From Butyrivibrio sp. CB08 (GTDB lineage: Bacteria > Bacillota > Clostridia > Lachnospirales > Lachnospiraceae), in contig NZ_RAIR01000004.1 in the NCBI RefSeq assembly GCF_003625485.1, positions 248,001-312,000 on the forward strand: DNA of 64,000 bases, read 5' to 3'. Of the stretch, positions 26,746 through 35,738 are shown in pieces; position 1 is the stretch's first letter, and each line of letters starts with the position of its first letter. The position numbers and the translations under genes are program-made. The notes below the pieces were generated by a model, which was not told the DNA's origin, ran no database searches, and saw only the letters and a program-made list of their open reading frames with translations.

Positions 26746-27309
26746 TTAGCTGTTTATCCAGCAGTAGCAATAAGCCTGGGTTCTCACTGCAAAAGGCTCC
26801 TTCTCCAAAAGCTCTTTTATCTCTGCCTTAGTGTACCAGGCGCAGTGGATCTCCTCCTGGCAGGAAGTGCTCTCAGAAAAAGTTCCTCCTGCAACTCCCA
26901 CACAGCATGCATTTCTCTCGTTTGAAAATCCTATGGCAGAGTAGCATGGTCCCCACCACTTATCTATCCTTAAAATATCAAGTCCTGTTTCTTCCTTGAG
27001 TTCGCGCTTTGCTGCAACCTCAGGGGTCTCTCCCTCATCTATAAGACCAGCTGGGAAATTGTAGACCCATCTGCCAGTAGCCATACGAAACTCTCTGTTA
27101 ATAAGGATCTTCTCTCCGGTCTCATCGTGCATGATGATGGCTACTGCATCTTCCCCCTCCATGTTCTGAAGCTGGTCAAAGGTCTTAAGATCAGGATTCC
27201 TGCTGATCATCTCATACACTTTTTCATTGCCATCCATCATCTTGTAATGGACATCATAGCGGGTAATGAAATTGCCCTGCTCTTTCTTTTCTATATACTG
27301 AAATTCCAT
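26746..27309 (-). CDS. NUDIX hydrolase
   Basis: A 187-residue protein with the complete NUDIX box GLIDEGETPEVAAKRELKEETGL (pattern GX5EX7REUXEEXGU). The EFRMATGRWVYNFPAGLIDEGE context resembles ADP-ribose pyrophosphatase-like members, which cleave nucleoside diphosphates linked to another group. The substrate cannot be told from sequence alone. It follows the serine hydrolase by 17 bases. The ribosome site AAGGAG is strong. Confidence 0.92.
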   Translation of the reverse strand: MEFQYIEKKEQGNFITRYDVHYKMMDGNEKVYEMISRNPDLKTFDQLQNMEGEDAVAIIMHDETGEKILINREFRMATGRWVYNFPAGLIDEGETPEVAAKRELKEETGLDILRIDKWWGPCYSAIGFSNERNACCVGVAGGTFSESTSCQEEIHCAWYTKAEIKELLEKEPFAVRTQAYCYCWINS

Positions 27310-27326
27310 GATAACTCCTTAAGTCC

Positions 27327-28481
27327 TTAGCATGCGCCGTAGATTATCTGCTTGAGGCCACGAAGGAAACTGAAATCAAGGCCCTCTGCGATCTGCTGCA
27401 TGTAGATAAAGATAAGCTCCTCGTTTGGATCAACAAAGAAGTATGTTCCAGCAAGTCCATCCCATCCAAACTCACCAATGCTGCCATTAGAAGCAGCCTT
27501 AGCTGGGTCTGTTAATATCCTGAAGAGGTTTCCGTAGTTATATCCAATGCAGGACTCAAAGTCGTTGGTCTGAAGCTGCGCTTCTGAAAGCTGAGGAGAT
27601 GTCATGAACTCCATGGTGCGTCTTCCGATCAGCTCTTTTCCGTGGTATGAACCCTTGTTAAGGAGCATCTGCGCAAAGTGGGCATAGTCTCCGGCTGTGG
27701 AGTAAAGACCTGCTCCGCCCCTTTCAAACCATGGATCCCTTGTGGGGGTCTCCATCTCAAGGCGTCTTCTTACGTCGTCCTCTGCCCTTACGACTTTTCC
27801 TTTTTTATCTCTTCTATATAGAACGGCCTGACGGAACTCTTTTCCCTCACCGATCTTAAAGTCTGTGTCTTCCATGTTGAGGGGAGTGAAGATCTCTTTT
27901 TTAAAGAACTCTGAGAGCTTCATTCCTGAGATGACCTCGATCACTCCGCCGAGAATATCTGCAGAATAACCATATCTGAAGGTTTCTCCTGGCTCAAAGG
28001 CAACTCCTGCCTCTGCAAGCTTATTGCAGATGTCCACGTTGGACTTAAGGATCCCTGACTCTCTCTGGATTCTGGCCTCTTTGTAGATCTTGGACATCAG
28101 CCTTTCAGCCTCTCCAAAATCTCCGGTCATAACTATTCCGGAGGTCATATTAAGGAGATCTCTTATTGTGATCTGGTTCTGGGCCTTGCGGATTCCTTCG
28201 GATGATACGACCTTGCAGTCCTTATATCCTGGAAGATAGTCACTGACCTTGCTCATGAGATCGAGTTCGCCTCTCTCATAGAGCATCATTGCTGCCACTG
28301 CTGTGACAGGCTTGGTCATGCTAAAGATCTTGTAGATGCTGTCTGGTCTGTCTGGCTCGTAAGTGTTTTCGTAAACTCTTTTGCCCTTGTGCTCAACTAT
28401 TATTGTGGCACCCTGAAGAGCGCCTGATTCTCTCTGCTTTTCAATGAGAGTATCCAGCCTGTTAAGCTTTCTGATATTCAT
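27327..28481 (-). CDS. Serine hydrolase of the beta-lactamase (class C)/penicillin-binding family
   Basis: The 384-residue protein has the SxxK motif in FSMTKPVTAVAAMMLYERGEL and the second-motif tyrosine in FRYGYSADILGG. The end region GEFGWDGLAGTYFFVDPNEELIFIYMQQ includes the usual G-rich third motif area. There is no signal peptide, so it is probably a cytoplasmic esterase or peptidase of the family and not a resistance enzyme. It lies in a tight minus-strand series with the Na/Pi transporter and NUDIX genes. Confidence 0.9.
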   Translation of the reverse strand: MNIRKLNRLDTLIEKQRESGALQGATIIVEHKGKRVYENTYEPDRPDSIYKIFSMTKPVTAVAAMMLYERGELDLMSKVSDYLPGYKDCKVVSSEGIRKAQNQITIRDLLNMTSGIVMTGDFGEAERLMSKIYKEARIQRESGILKSNVDICNKLAEAGVAFEPGETFRYGYSADILGGVIEVISGMKLSEFFKKEIFTPLNMEDTDFKIGEGKEFRQAVLYRRDKKGKVVRAEDDVRRRLEMETPTRDPWFERGGAGLYSTAGDYAHFAQMLLNKGSYHGKELIGRRTMEFMTSPQLSEAQLQTNDFESCIGYNYGNLFRILTDPAKAASNGSIGEFGWDGLAGTYFFVDPNEELIFIYMQQIAEGLDFSFLRGLKQIIYGAC

Positions 28482-28502
28482 AACACATTCCCCAAATAAT
28501 CA

Positions 28503-30296
28503 TTAGTATTTTACTGCTGGAAGCAGATATTTGTTCTGATAGAAGTCGACTTCCTTCTCAAAGTCTTTGCCCTTGTCAGCCTTGAGCTGCTGGATATATC
28601 CGTGTGAATCATAAGCGTCCTCGTCAACCTCGATAAGGCCAACTGCAATGTTACTGCAGTGATCTGCGATACGCTCAAAGTCTGTTCCGATATCTGAAAG
28701 GTCAAAGCCCTGCTCGATGGTGCACTTGCCCTTGCGAAGTCTTCTAACGTGGCGGCGCTTAACCTCCATGTGAATACCATCGATAGCTTCCTCAAGAGGC
28801 TCGATCTTCTTGGCGATAGCAACGTCCTGATTCTCAAAAGCCTGAATTGAAAGATCCATGATCTCTTCAACGGCGCTTGCAAAGATCTCCATCTCAGACT
28901 TGGCCTTAGGAGTAAAGGACCTCTTGTTCTCACTCATATTAGAAGCCTTCTGCATGATGTTCAGGGCGTGGTCACTGATTCTCTCGTAGTCAGTTATGCA
29001 GTGCAAAAGAACTGACAGAGTGTGACTGTCCTTAACGCCAAGGTGATGGGCGTTGATCTGCATAAGGTATGTTCCAAGCTGGTCTTCGTAGGTGTCGACC
29101 TTTCTCTCAAGATAGTCAACATCCTCTGCAACTTCAGCGTCATAGTTATCAATAAGGCTGATAGCCTTAACCAGCGCATCCTTGGACATGTTCGCCATGG
29201 CGATGGCTGCGATCCTTGCCTGCTCAAGAGCAAATGGAGGGTTCGCAAGGAATCTTGGATCCAGTGTCTGGATACCCTTCTGCTCTTCCTGCTCCTTTTT
29301 CTCCTTCTCGTCGATAGGAATAGTCCTGAGGGCAAGGGAAACAAGAAGTCCTGAGAATGGCAGCATAAGTGGTGTTGCCACGAGGTTAACCAGGGTGTGG
29401 ATACCAGCGATTCCAACCATTCCGATCTCGTTCTCCATAAACGCAAAGTTAAGAGTTGCGTGAAGAGCGTAGAAGATGATCATGAAAAGAGAAGCCTTGA
29501 TAGCATTGAAGTACAGATGCATAAGGGCTGTTCTCTTACCATTCTTGTTGGCACCAAGAGAAGAGAGGATAGCTGTGATACAGGTTCCAACCTCTGCACC
29601 GATAACAACAGGAATAGCCATGCTGTATTTGATCTTAACTGAAAGTGATAATGCCTGAAGTACACCGATGGTACCAGCAGAACTCTGGATGACCATGGTA
29701 AAGATGATACCTACTAGGAAGCCTATAATAGGATTACTGAAGGTTGTAAGAACTCTCTTAAAGCTCTCCACGTCCTTAAGTGGTGAAACGGCATCAGACA
29801 TGGTGCTCATTCCAAACATAAGAACAGAAAATCCAAGAAGGATGGTTCCGATGTTTTTCTTTTTGTCGTTCTTGGAGAACATGTAAAGGCCAATGCCAAT
29901 GATCGCCAGGAACGGTGTAAATGACTTGGGCTTTAAAAGATTTATTATAAAGTTGTCACTGCTGATTGCGTTTAAGGAAAGAAGCCATGCTGTAAAGGTT
30001 GTACCAAGGTTTGCACCAAGGATGACATTTACTGCCTGCTTCAGGGTCATGATACCTGAATTAACAAGACCAACTACCATTACGGTAGATGCTGATGAAG
30101 ACTGTACCAGCGCTGTGACTCCAACGCCGAAGATATAAGCAATTATAGGGTGCTCTGTAACCTTGGCAAGCACGCTTTCAAGCTTGCCTCCTGCTGCCTT
30201 GGTCAGTCCGCCGCTCATTACATTCATTCCATACAGGAACATTGCAAGTCCGCCGACCAATCCCGCTACCAGACTAAAGATTTCTAAAGAACTCAT
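28503..30296 (-). CDS. Na+/phosphate cotransporter with C-terminal PhoU-like domain
   Basis: The 597-residue protein has about eight membrane helices in two repeats (GLVGGLAMFLYGMNVMSGGLTKAAG; TALVQSSSASTVMVVGLVNSG; TMVIQSSAGTIGVLQAL). The QSSS and QSSA motifs are the family signature. The C-terminal 200 residues form a helical PhoU-like domain (ITDYERISDHALNIMQKAS; GTDFERIADHCSNIAVGLIEV). The start at 30296 is preferred because GGAGG lies five bases upstream; an in-frame ATG at 30359 has no such site. The leader has a small GAGGC-TCCT-GCCTC hairpin at 30326-30339. Confidence 0.94.
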   Translation of the reverse strand: MSSLEIFSLVAGLVGGLAMFLYGMNVMSGGLTKAAGGKLESVLAKVTEHPIIAYIFGVGVTALVQSSSASTVMVVGLVNSGIMTLKQAVNVILGANLGTTFTAWLLSLNAISSDNFIINLLKPKSFTPFLAIIGIGLYMFSKNDKKKNIGTILLGFSVLMFGMSTMSDAVSPLKDVESFKRVLTTFSNPIIGFLVGIIFTMVIQSSAGTIGVLQALSLSVKIKYSMAIPVVIGAEVGTCITAILSSLGANKNGKRTALMHLYFNAIKASLFMIIFYALHATLNFAFMENEIGMVGIAGIHTLVNLVATPLMLPFSGLLVSLALRTIPIDEKEKKEQEEQKGIQTLDPRFLANPPFALEQARIAAIAMANMSKDALVKAISLIDNYDAEVAEDVDYLERKVDTYEDQLGTYLMQINAHHLGVKDSHTLSVLLHCITDYERISDHALNIMQKASNMSENKRSFTPKAKSEMEIFASAVEEIMDLSIQAFENQDVAIAKKIEPLEEAIDGIHMEVKRRHVRRLRKGKCTIEQGFDLSDIGTDFERIADHCSNIAVGLIEVDEDAYDSHGYIQQLKADKGKDFEKEVDFYQNKYLLPAVKY

Positions 30297-30450
30297 TTTT
30301 CCTCCAGGGTGGATACTCTCCATAAGAGGCTCCTGCCTCTTCATATCCGCCAGAATCAAGTATTTTTCTCTGTTACAGCATATATATTACAAGATAAACC
30401 TAAAAATTACCATAAAAATCTTTGCGTCTGGTCAATTTTTCTTTTGCGGA

Positions 30451-31368
30451 CTAGAAGACTCGGGTCATCCTTACGTATTTTCCGAAGGTAGCCTTACTGA
30501 TATCAACCTTTCCGCCGCCTTTATACTCATTGCCGTAGATGTTTTCTTCCACGTCAACTTCAGAGTCTTTCACAAATCCAAGCTTCTCGCACATGGCGAT
30601 TGATGCCTCGTTCTCTGCCTTAACAAGGGTCTGGACCTTGTCAAACTGTAGGACATCCCTTCCATAATCAAGGATCGCCTGACAGGCTTCCATGGCGTAG
30701 CCCTGCCTCTGATAGTCCTTACCTATAAGATATCCAAGCTCAACCTCATCAAAGCCGTTCCTTACGGAATACCCTGCTCTTCCAACGATTGCCCCATCGG
30801 ACAGCCTAACAAGCGTCCACACGCCAAAGCCCATGAGGCCATATACCTTCTTGATGTAGTCCCTTTGATATCTCTTTTCATCCTCCGGATCCTCAAAGAG
30901 CCCCTCGATAAACTCTGTCATGGACGGATCGCTGTACAGTTTGTAGAACTCATCCACATCCTCAATGGTGGTCTCTCTTATAAGAAGACGCTCCGTCCTT
31001 AGTATCTCCCAGGGCTCCTCAGCATACCTCTGGAACACCTTTACAAAGGAGTCCATATCTACGTTTTCTATCTCGGAAAAGACATATTTCGCCCCTTTAA
31101 ATTCCTGAACGTCTCTGTCGTCGTGCAGCACCCCAACAACGTAGTAGCCATCAGCAAGGAGCTTTTCTGACGCCTCGCCCCTGTCAGTTGCCACGAGAGT
31201 GGTTTCTTTTTCACTGGCAAAAGAGCTTTCGATCTCCTCTGCGCTATGAAAAAGCTCCGAGGAATATCCGCACTCCCGAACGTACCTTACGGTTTCGTCG
31301 ATGTCTGCCTTTATCTTCTCATCACAGTATTTATCTTTATCAATAAGAAAAACTAAAGCTTTTAACAA
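30451..31368 (-). CDS. GNAT-family N-acetyltransferase with an N-terminal HAD-like domain
   Basis: The 305-residue protein ends in a RimJ/RimL-type GNAT domain (about 125-300; TERLLIRETTIEDVDEFYKLYSDPSMTEFI, GYLIGKDYQRQGYAMEACQAILDYG, NEASIAMCEKLGF). Residues 1-120 resemble the later part of a HAD phosphatase fold (TLVATDRGEASEKLLADGYYVVGVLHDDRD, AKYVFSEIENVD) but lack a clear DxD motif. The start codon appears to be TTG, with AAGGAG 12 bases upstream inside the end of the preceding gene, so it is coupled to the receptor gene. The acetylated substrate is unknown. Confidence 0.82.
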   Translation of the reverse strand: MLKALVFLIDKDKYCDEKIKADIDETVRYVRECGYSSELFHSAEEIESSFASEKETTLVATDRGEASEKLLADGYYVVGVLHDDRDVQEFKGAKYVFSEIENVDMDSFVKVFQRYAEEPWEILRTERLLIRETTIEDVDEFYKLYSDPSMTEFIEGLFEDPEDEKRYQRDYIKKVYGLMGFGVWTLVRLSDGAIVGRAGYSVRNGFDEVELGYLIGKDYQRQGYAMEACQAILDYGRDVLQFDKVQTLVKAENEASIAMCEKLGFVKDSEVDVEENIYGNEYKGGGKVDISKATFGKYVRMTRVF

Positions 31369-31371
31369 TTT

Positions 31372-34300
31372 TTAGAGCATCTCCTTCTCAAAGGTAACTG
31401 TATAGTCCTTGCTATTAGGATTAGCATTCCATTTTTCCATTATCCTGTCAGCAGCGGCATTAGCTTCTTCAAGACCAGCTCCAGTCATCATTACAAGGAT
31501 GTTTCCATGGCCATCTGGAGAATAGATGTCCGTGCTTCCAAGGACTTCTTTTAATATGTCATAGAACTCCTCCAAAACATCGCTTCTTATTTCCCCTGAA
31601 ACCGGACCCTGAATATTGTAGCGAAGAAGAGCTGCATCGCTTACTCCGCCCTGCTTCATCCTCACAAGGATCCTGTAGACATCAAAGATCTTGTCACCCT
31701 CAGCTCTGTAGGCGGTGTCGCTGCCACCTCTTTCGCTGATGACCTTCCTGAGCTCATCAAGACCCATAATGTATTCTGTATCGTAGCGTGAGCCAGCAGT
31801 TAAGCTGTCTTCATTGTAGAGAAGACAGTCGTGCTTACCAGCATTCTTGACCATGTAAAGTGCTCTGTCTGCTTTCTTGAACAGAAGCTCAAAGGTCTCT
31901 TTTTCTCCGTCCTTGTTGACTTCAACAGCTCCTATGGATATTCCAAGGGGAATCGCCATATCTTTTCCCATGATCTTATGGGCAACCTTTAATATCTCTT
32001 CATTATAATGCTTACTCTTTAGCTTAAGACCTTCCTCATCAAGATCCTTAAAGAAAGCCACAAACTCATCACCACCGGTTCTGCAAAGGGCGTCATCCTC
32101 GCCACTGGTTCTCTTTAAGATGCCAGAGAGCTCAATAAGGATCCTGTCGCCCATGTCGTGACCATAAATATCGTTAACAGATTTAAAGTTATCAAGGTCA
32201 AAGATAGCCAGTATGCCTGTCTCAGTTTCGCACAGAGGCTCCAGTATCTCTTTTGCCCCTCTCTTGTTGTAAAGACCTGTAAGAGGATCGTTGGTGGCTT
32301 CCTCCTGAAGCCTTTCCACATTGCTGAAATTCTGAAGGATTCCGCTTATGAGCCAGCCAATATACATAACAAGGAAGGCCACAACAGCTGCCAGATACAG
32401 CTTAAAGTATGACCTCTCAAAGAGCTGCGACTCCTTATGTATAGGAAATACCTCTTCTCTAATTACGTTAGTTCCCGACGTATCAAGGACTTCAACGTGA
32501 AGCATGTAGTCGCCGTAGGGCAGGTTCGTGAAGGTAAGGGATCTCATGTCGGTCTGATTGCACCAGATACCTTCGTCCTCAATACCCTCAAGATATATGT
32601 GCAAAAGCGGATCTGAAAAAGAGAAATTCAAGACCGCCACATCAAACTGGATACGGCTTGATGTAGCAGGGATAGTATATTCTCCATTCTTCTCCTGAAT
32701 GACTTCATCGCCAGCCTTAAGCTCGAAGAGCCTGATGTCATAGTCATTGTTGAAAGAATCGTAGTCGGTGGTGGATATCCTTCTGACTCCGTTAGTACAG
32801 GACAGATACAGTTTATCTCCGCTTAAAACATAGTTGGAGCCTGAAGTTATGGAAGTGTGAAGGCCTCTGCTCCTGTTGAGGACCAGATAGTTATACTCTC
32901 CGTCCTCCAAAAGGTCTTTTTCATCAATAACATAGATTCCATTGCTGGACAGAACCCAGGCCTTACCAGCATCAGATATGAACACGTCATAGTTGTTGCT
33001 GTAAGGGAAGGCATCAAGGCGCTTTATCTTTTGTCCGTTGTAATAATACAGCGCATTGCTGGTGACAAAGATATATCCGCCTTTACATGGAACTATCTTA
33101 AGTACCACCATGGTCTGAAGATTCTCTTCTTCGTCCAGCGTAGCTACCAGCTCTCCGTTTCTGATAACGTAAATTCCACCGCCGTCAGAACCCGCATAGA
33201 TAACGCCGCCAGCGCCTTCCTGAATGCACAGGATCTGCTCTGTGATACCGTCGTACTCTCCAAGGGTCTTAACTACTGCATTGCCCTGGATATATGAAAG
33301 TCCGGTATTTGACGCCGCAAGGATCTGTCCGTCGGAGAGCTCATAGGTTAAGTTGAACACATCTCCTTCAGCGCCTTTGTTTTCCTGATTGAATGTGACA
33401 ATACTGCCATCCGGACGCATTTTAACAACACCTGCTTCACCATAGGTGGAGAACCAGATATTGTCTTTGCTGTCACACATAATGTTCTTGATAAGGACGT
33501 TTCGCAAAACCTCAGGATGCGGAATCGGCACAGAATAATAGGTCTTAAGATCTATGGTCACAAGACCGGTACTGGTACCGGCATAGAGAATGCCTCCCCA
33601 TACAAGGACGCTGTTTACAACGTTTGAAGGCACATCGGATCTTGCAAAGATATCCTCAAATGGGTTCCATGAGTATTTCTTGATTCCAAGCTTATTAGAT
33701 GCAAACCATACATTTCCCTGATAATCGGTAATGACGTCAACGATGGAGCTTGCGAAATCATCGGTGGTAAGGGTAGAGAGTGAACCTTTATCTGACAAGA
33801 AGCCAATTCCGTTTTCGCAGCAAAGGAAAGCTCCCTTGTAATCTCTTGAATAAAGGATCTTGTTGTAGTAGGACAGATCATCTGAGTACTGCTTGGACAT
33901 AAGGTCTGTCTTACCTTCGCTAAAGAACAGTCTTCCTGTGAAGTTGGTTGAACTACCTACAATATAGTTACCTTCGCTCTCAGCAGCCACGGTGGTGAAG
34001 TCTCCGCCAAGAACATAGATAAGTCTCTTGTCGCTAAATACAACAATGCTTCCATCACTTCTTATACCTGCCACAGTGTCTCCGCTGCTGGCAAGTTTAT
34101 TTATTCCGTAATAACTGTTTCCGCCAAAGCTCTCAACAGACATATCAAGGCCTATCATGCACAGCTGGGTGGCTGTTCCAACATAGATATTTCCCTCGTA
34201 GTCCTCTGCAATGGTTTTAATAACGTTAGAGGACAGACCCTCCTCAATGGTAAAGAATGTAATATCTCCTGATTTTACATCGTAGCAGGCAACTCCGTTG

Positions 34301-35154
34301 TCGTTGGTTCCTATCCACATGCGGCCTCTGCTGTCCACTAAAAGCTCTGTGACGTTCTTGATCCTGTCGTCAATATCCATGATCCTGAATCTGTATCCGT
34401 CATAGATGTACAGACCGGTATAGGTTCCAGCCCACACGTAGCCATCCTCTGTCTGGGCCAGGGCGTTTACCTCAACAGAATCAAGACCACTGTCTGCGTC
34501 ATACAGAACGCCGGCATATTCTGCACCAAAGTCATAAGCCTGTGCATTTATCGCAAAGCAAGGAATCAGAAGACAGATGCACAGCGCAAGCACAATGCCC
34601 CTCTTCTTAAGGATCTTTAATACCCTGTCAGCAAATATCTTTATGGCTATTGCGATCAGAAGGCTCACTGTCTTGTCCGGAATATCAACAAAGGCTTCTC
34701 CTATAAATGAAGTGAGAAGAGGAACCTGAATATCCAAGGAGATCATGTCCATAAGGGCATCACCCCAGATATTCCCAGTTCTTCCGTTGTACATTATTAA
34801 GTTAAGTGGTGTGGAAAGAAGTGCAGATACGATACCTGTAAGTACCGCTGCAGATGTGCATTTAAGATAGCTCAGATTAGTCCTTGGGTAAAAGAGTCCT
34901 ACCGTAATACCAATTCCAGCAGAAACCAATAGATATGGGAATGCCATCACATCCCCGGCAGATGCAATAATGTTGGCAACAACACCACAAAAAGCGCCAA
35001 CAAAGGGCCCATACCCTATTGCTGCCACTATTGTTCCTACCGCATCAAGCCAGATCGGCAGTTCCAGCTTAAGTGCCAGATTTCTGCCCAGGACATTTAT
35101 GCAAATACAGAAAAGAATTACACCCCAGCTCTTCCAGGATCTAAGCTTCCTCAT
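31372..35154 (-). CDS. Large membrane receptor: ECF-like domain, beta-propeller, Y_Y_Y domain and GGDEF output
   Basis: The 1260-residue protein starts with about 200 residues of six membrane helices resembling an ECF transporter S component (PIWLDAVGTIVAAIGYGPFVGAFCGVVANIIAS). A further membrane or signal-like helix (LALCICLLIPCFAINAQA) leads to a two-component-regulator propeller (about 215-780; repeats such as DGYVWAGTYTGLYIYDG, GRMWIGTNDNGVACYD), a Y_Y_Y domain (about 810-890), a membrane helix near 915-935 and a GGDEF domain with RTGGDEF at 1027-1031. The RxxD inhibitory site is absent (GEDD in its place). The last 140 residues look like a second, degenerate GGDEF-like domain. It should make c-di-GMP in response to an outside ligand. 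Confidence 0.9.
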   Translation of the reverse strand: MRKLRSWKSWGVILFCICINVLGRNLALKLELPIWLDAVGTIVAAIGYGPFVGAFCGVVANIIASAGDVMAFPYLLVSAGIGITVGLFYPRTNLSYLKCTSAAVLTGIVSALLSTPLNLIMYNGRTGNIWGDALMDMISLDIQVPLLTSFIGEAFVDIPDKTVSLLIAIAIKIFADRVLKILKKRGIVLALCICLLIPCFAINAQAYDFGAEYAGVLYDADSGLDSVEVNALAQTEDGYVWAGTYTGLYIYDGYRFRIMDIDDRIKNVTELLVDSRGRMWIGTNDNGVACYDVKSGDITFFTIEEGLSSNVIKTIAEDYEGNIYVGTATQLCMIGLDMSVESFGGNSYYGINKLASSGDTVAGIRSDGSIVVFSDKRLIYVLGGDFTTVAAESEGNYIVGSSTNFTGRLFFSEGKTDLMSKQYSDDLSYYNKILYSRDYKGAFLCCENGIGFLSDKGSLSTLTTDDFASSIVDVITDYQGNVWFASNKLGIKKYSWNPFEDIFARSDVPSNVVNSVLVWGGILYAGTSTGLVTIDLKTYYSVPIPHPEVLRNVLIKNIMCDSKDNIWFSTYGEAGVVKMRPDGSIVTFNQENKGAEGDVFNLTYELSDGQILAASNTGLSYIQGNAVVKTLGEYDGITEQILCIQEGAGGVIYAGSDGGGIYVIRNGELVATLDEEENLQTMVVLKIVPCKGGYIFVTSNALYYYNGQKIKRLDAFPYSNNYDVFISDAGKAWVLSSNGIYVIDEKDLLEDGEYNYLVLNRSRGLHTSITSGSNYVLSGDKLYLSCTNGVRRISTTDYDSFNNDYDIRLFELKAGDEVIQEKNGEYTIPATSSRIQFDVAVLNFSFSDPLLHIYLEGIEDEGIWCNQTDMRSLTFTNLPYGDYMLHVEVLDTSGTNVIREEVFPIHKESQLFERSYFKLYLAAVVAFLVMYIGWLISGILQNFSNVERLQEEATNDPLTGLYNKRGAKEILEPLCETETGILAIFDLDNFKSVNDIYGHDMGDRILIELSGILKRTSGEDDALCRTGGDEFVAFFKDLDEEGLKLKSKHYNEEILKVAHKIMGKDMAIPLGISIGAVEVNKDGEKETFELLFKKADRALYMVKNAGKHDCLLYNEDSLTAGSRYDTEYIMGLDELRKVISERGGSDTAYRAEGDKIFDVYRILVRMKQGGVSDAALLRYNIQGPVSGEIRSDVLEEFYDILKEVLGSTDIYSPDGHGNILVMMTGAGLEEANAAADRIMEKWNANPNSKDYTVTFEKEML

Positions 35155-35231
35155 AACATCCCCAAAATTTGTAAAGTCGTAGTATTCTTATTATACATTA
35201 TCGGAACAAAGATAACTACTAGGCGGAATAT

Positions 35232-35265
35232 AAAAAAGCCACAAGAAATGTCTTATTTCTTGCGG
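35232..35265 (-). terminator. Terminator for the crh-like operon
   Basis: On the minus strand CCGCAAGAAAT pairs with ATTTCTTGTGG (11 bp, one wobble) and is followed by CTTTTTTA. It lies 200 bases beyond the stop of the HPr-like gene. Confidence 0.7.
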
Positions 35266-35346
35266 TTTTCATTGTTTACAATTTGTTCATAATTAATTAA
35301 AAGAATGGTTACTTCAAATCATCTTTTAGACACATACACTTGTTAA

Positions 35347-35450
35347 TATAATAGTGTCAGATGAGTTAAGACAATACCAAACAAAAACTTTTTCATAATA
35401 TGCCAGGTAAGGAAGCTTACCTGGCATCCTCCCTTTTATAGGGCTTTTTT
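35347..35450 (+). ncRNA. Possible small RNA region in the 310-bp gap (low confidence)
   Basis: The gap 35155-35465 has no gene. On the plus strand TTTAGA (35325-35330), a 16-base spacer and a perfect TATAAT (35347-35352) could drive a short transcript. A perfect 12-bp hairpin (ATGCCAGGTAAG with CTTACCTGGCAT, GAAG loop, 35400-35427) follows, then CCTCCC and, after 35442, a T-run. On the minus strand the same hairpin would be part of the 3' end of the crh-like mRNA. Either reading is possible. Confidence 0.3.
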
Positions 35451-35465
35451 TATTTTACGGGTTAG

Positions 35466-35726
35466 TTATTTGTTGCTGCCCTGTAAGAACTTCTCCATAT
35501 CAGCTACTGCTGATTCCTCGTCAGTTCCCTCAGCTATAACTGTAACTGCCTCTCCAGATGTGAGGTTTAAAGTCATCATTCCCATGATGCTCTTGGCGTT
35601 GACCTTTTTAGACTGAGCCTCAATATGAACTGTGCTCTCGTACTTGCTGGCAAGCTGAACAAGTTCAGCTACTGGTCTTGCCTCAAGACCTCTTGGCAGC
35701 TTGATTTCGATAGATTTTGTGATCAT
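35466..35726 (-). CDS. crh: Crh-like HPr paralogue with Glu at position 15 and Ser46 kept
   Basis: The 86-residue HPr fold reads GLEARPVAELVQLASKY where HPr has GLHARPA, so the EI phosphorylation site His15 is Glu15. The regulatory serine is intact in VNAKSIMG (Ser46). Bacillus Crh has Gln15 and also follows whiA (yvcL), so by both sequence and position this is a Crh-type regulator. It should be phosphorylated by HPr kinase (hprK at 39461) and act with CcpA, but cannot carry PTS phosphate. The symbol is used in that functional sense. Confidence 0.88.
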   Translation of the reverse strand: MITKSIEIKLPRGLEARPVAELVQLASKYESTVHIEAQSKKVNAKSIMGMMTLNLTSGEAVTVIAEGTDEESAVADMEKFLQGSNK

Positions 35727-35738
35727 AATTTCCTCCTT

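Noticed and set aside
27327-28481. Class C beta-lactamase conferring resistance
   Set aside because: Motifs fit the wide serine-hydrolase family, but there is no signal peptide and the second motif is YSA instead of YxN.
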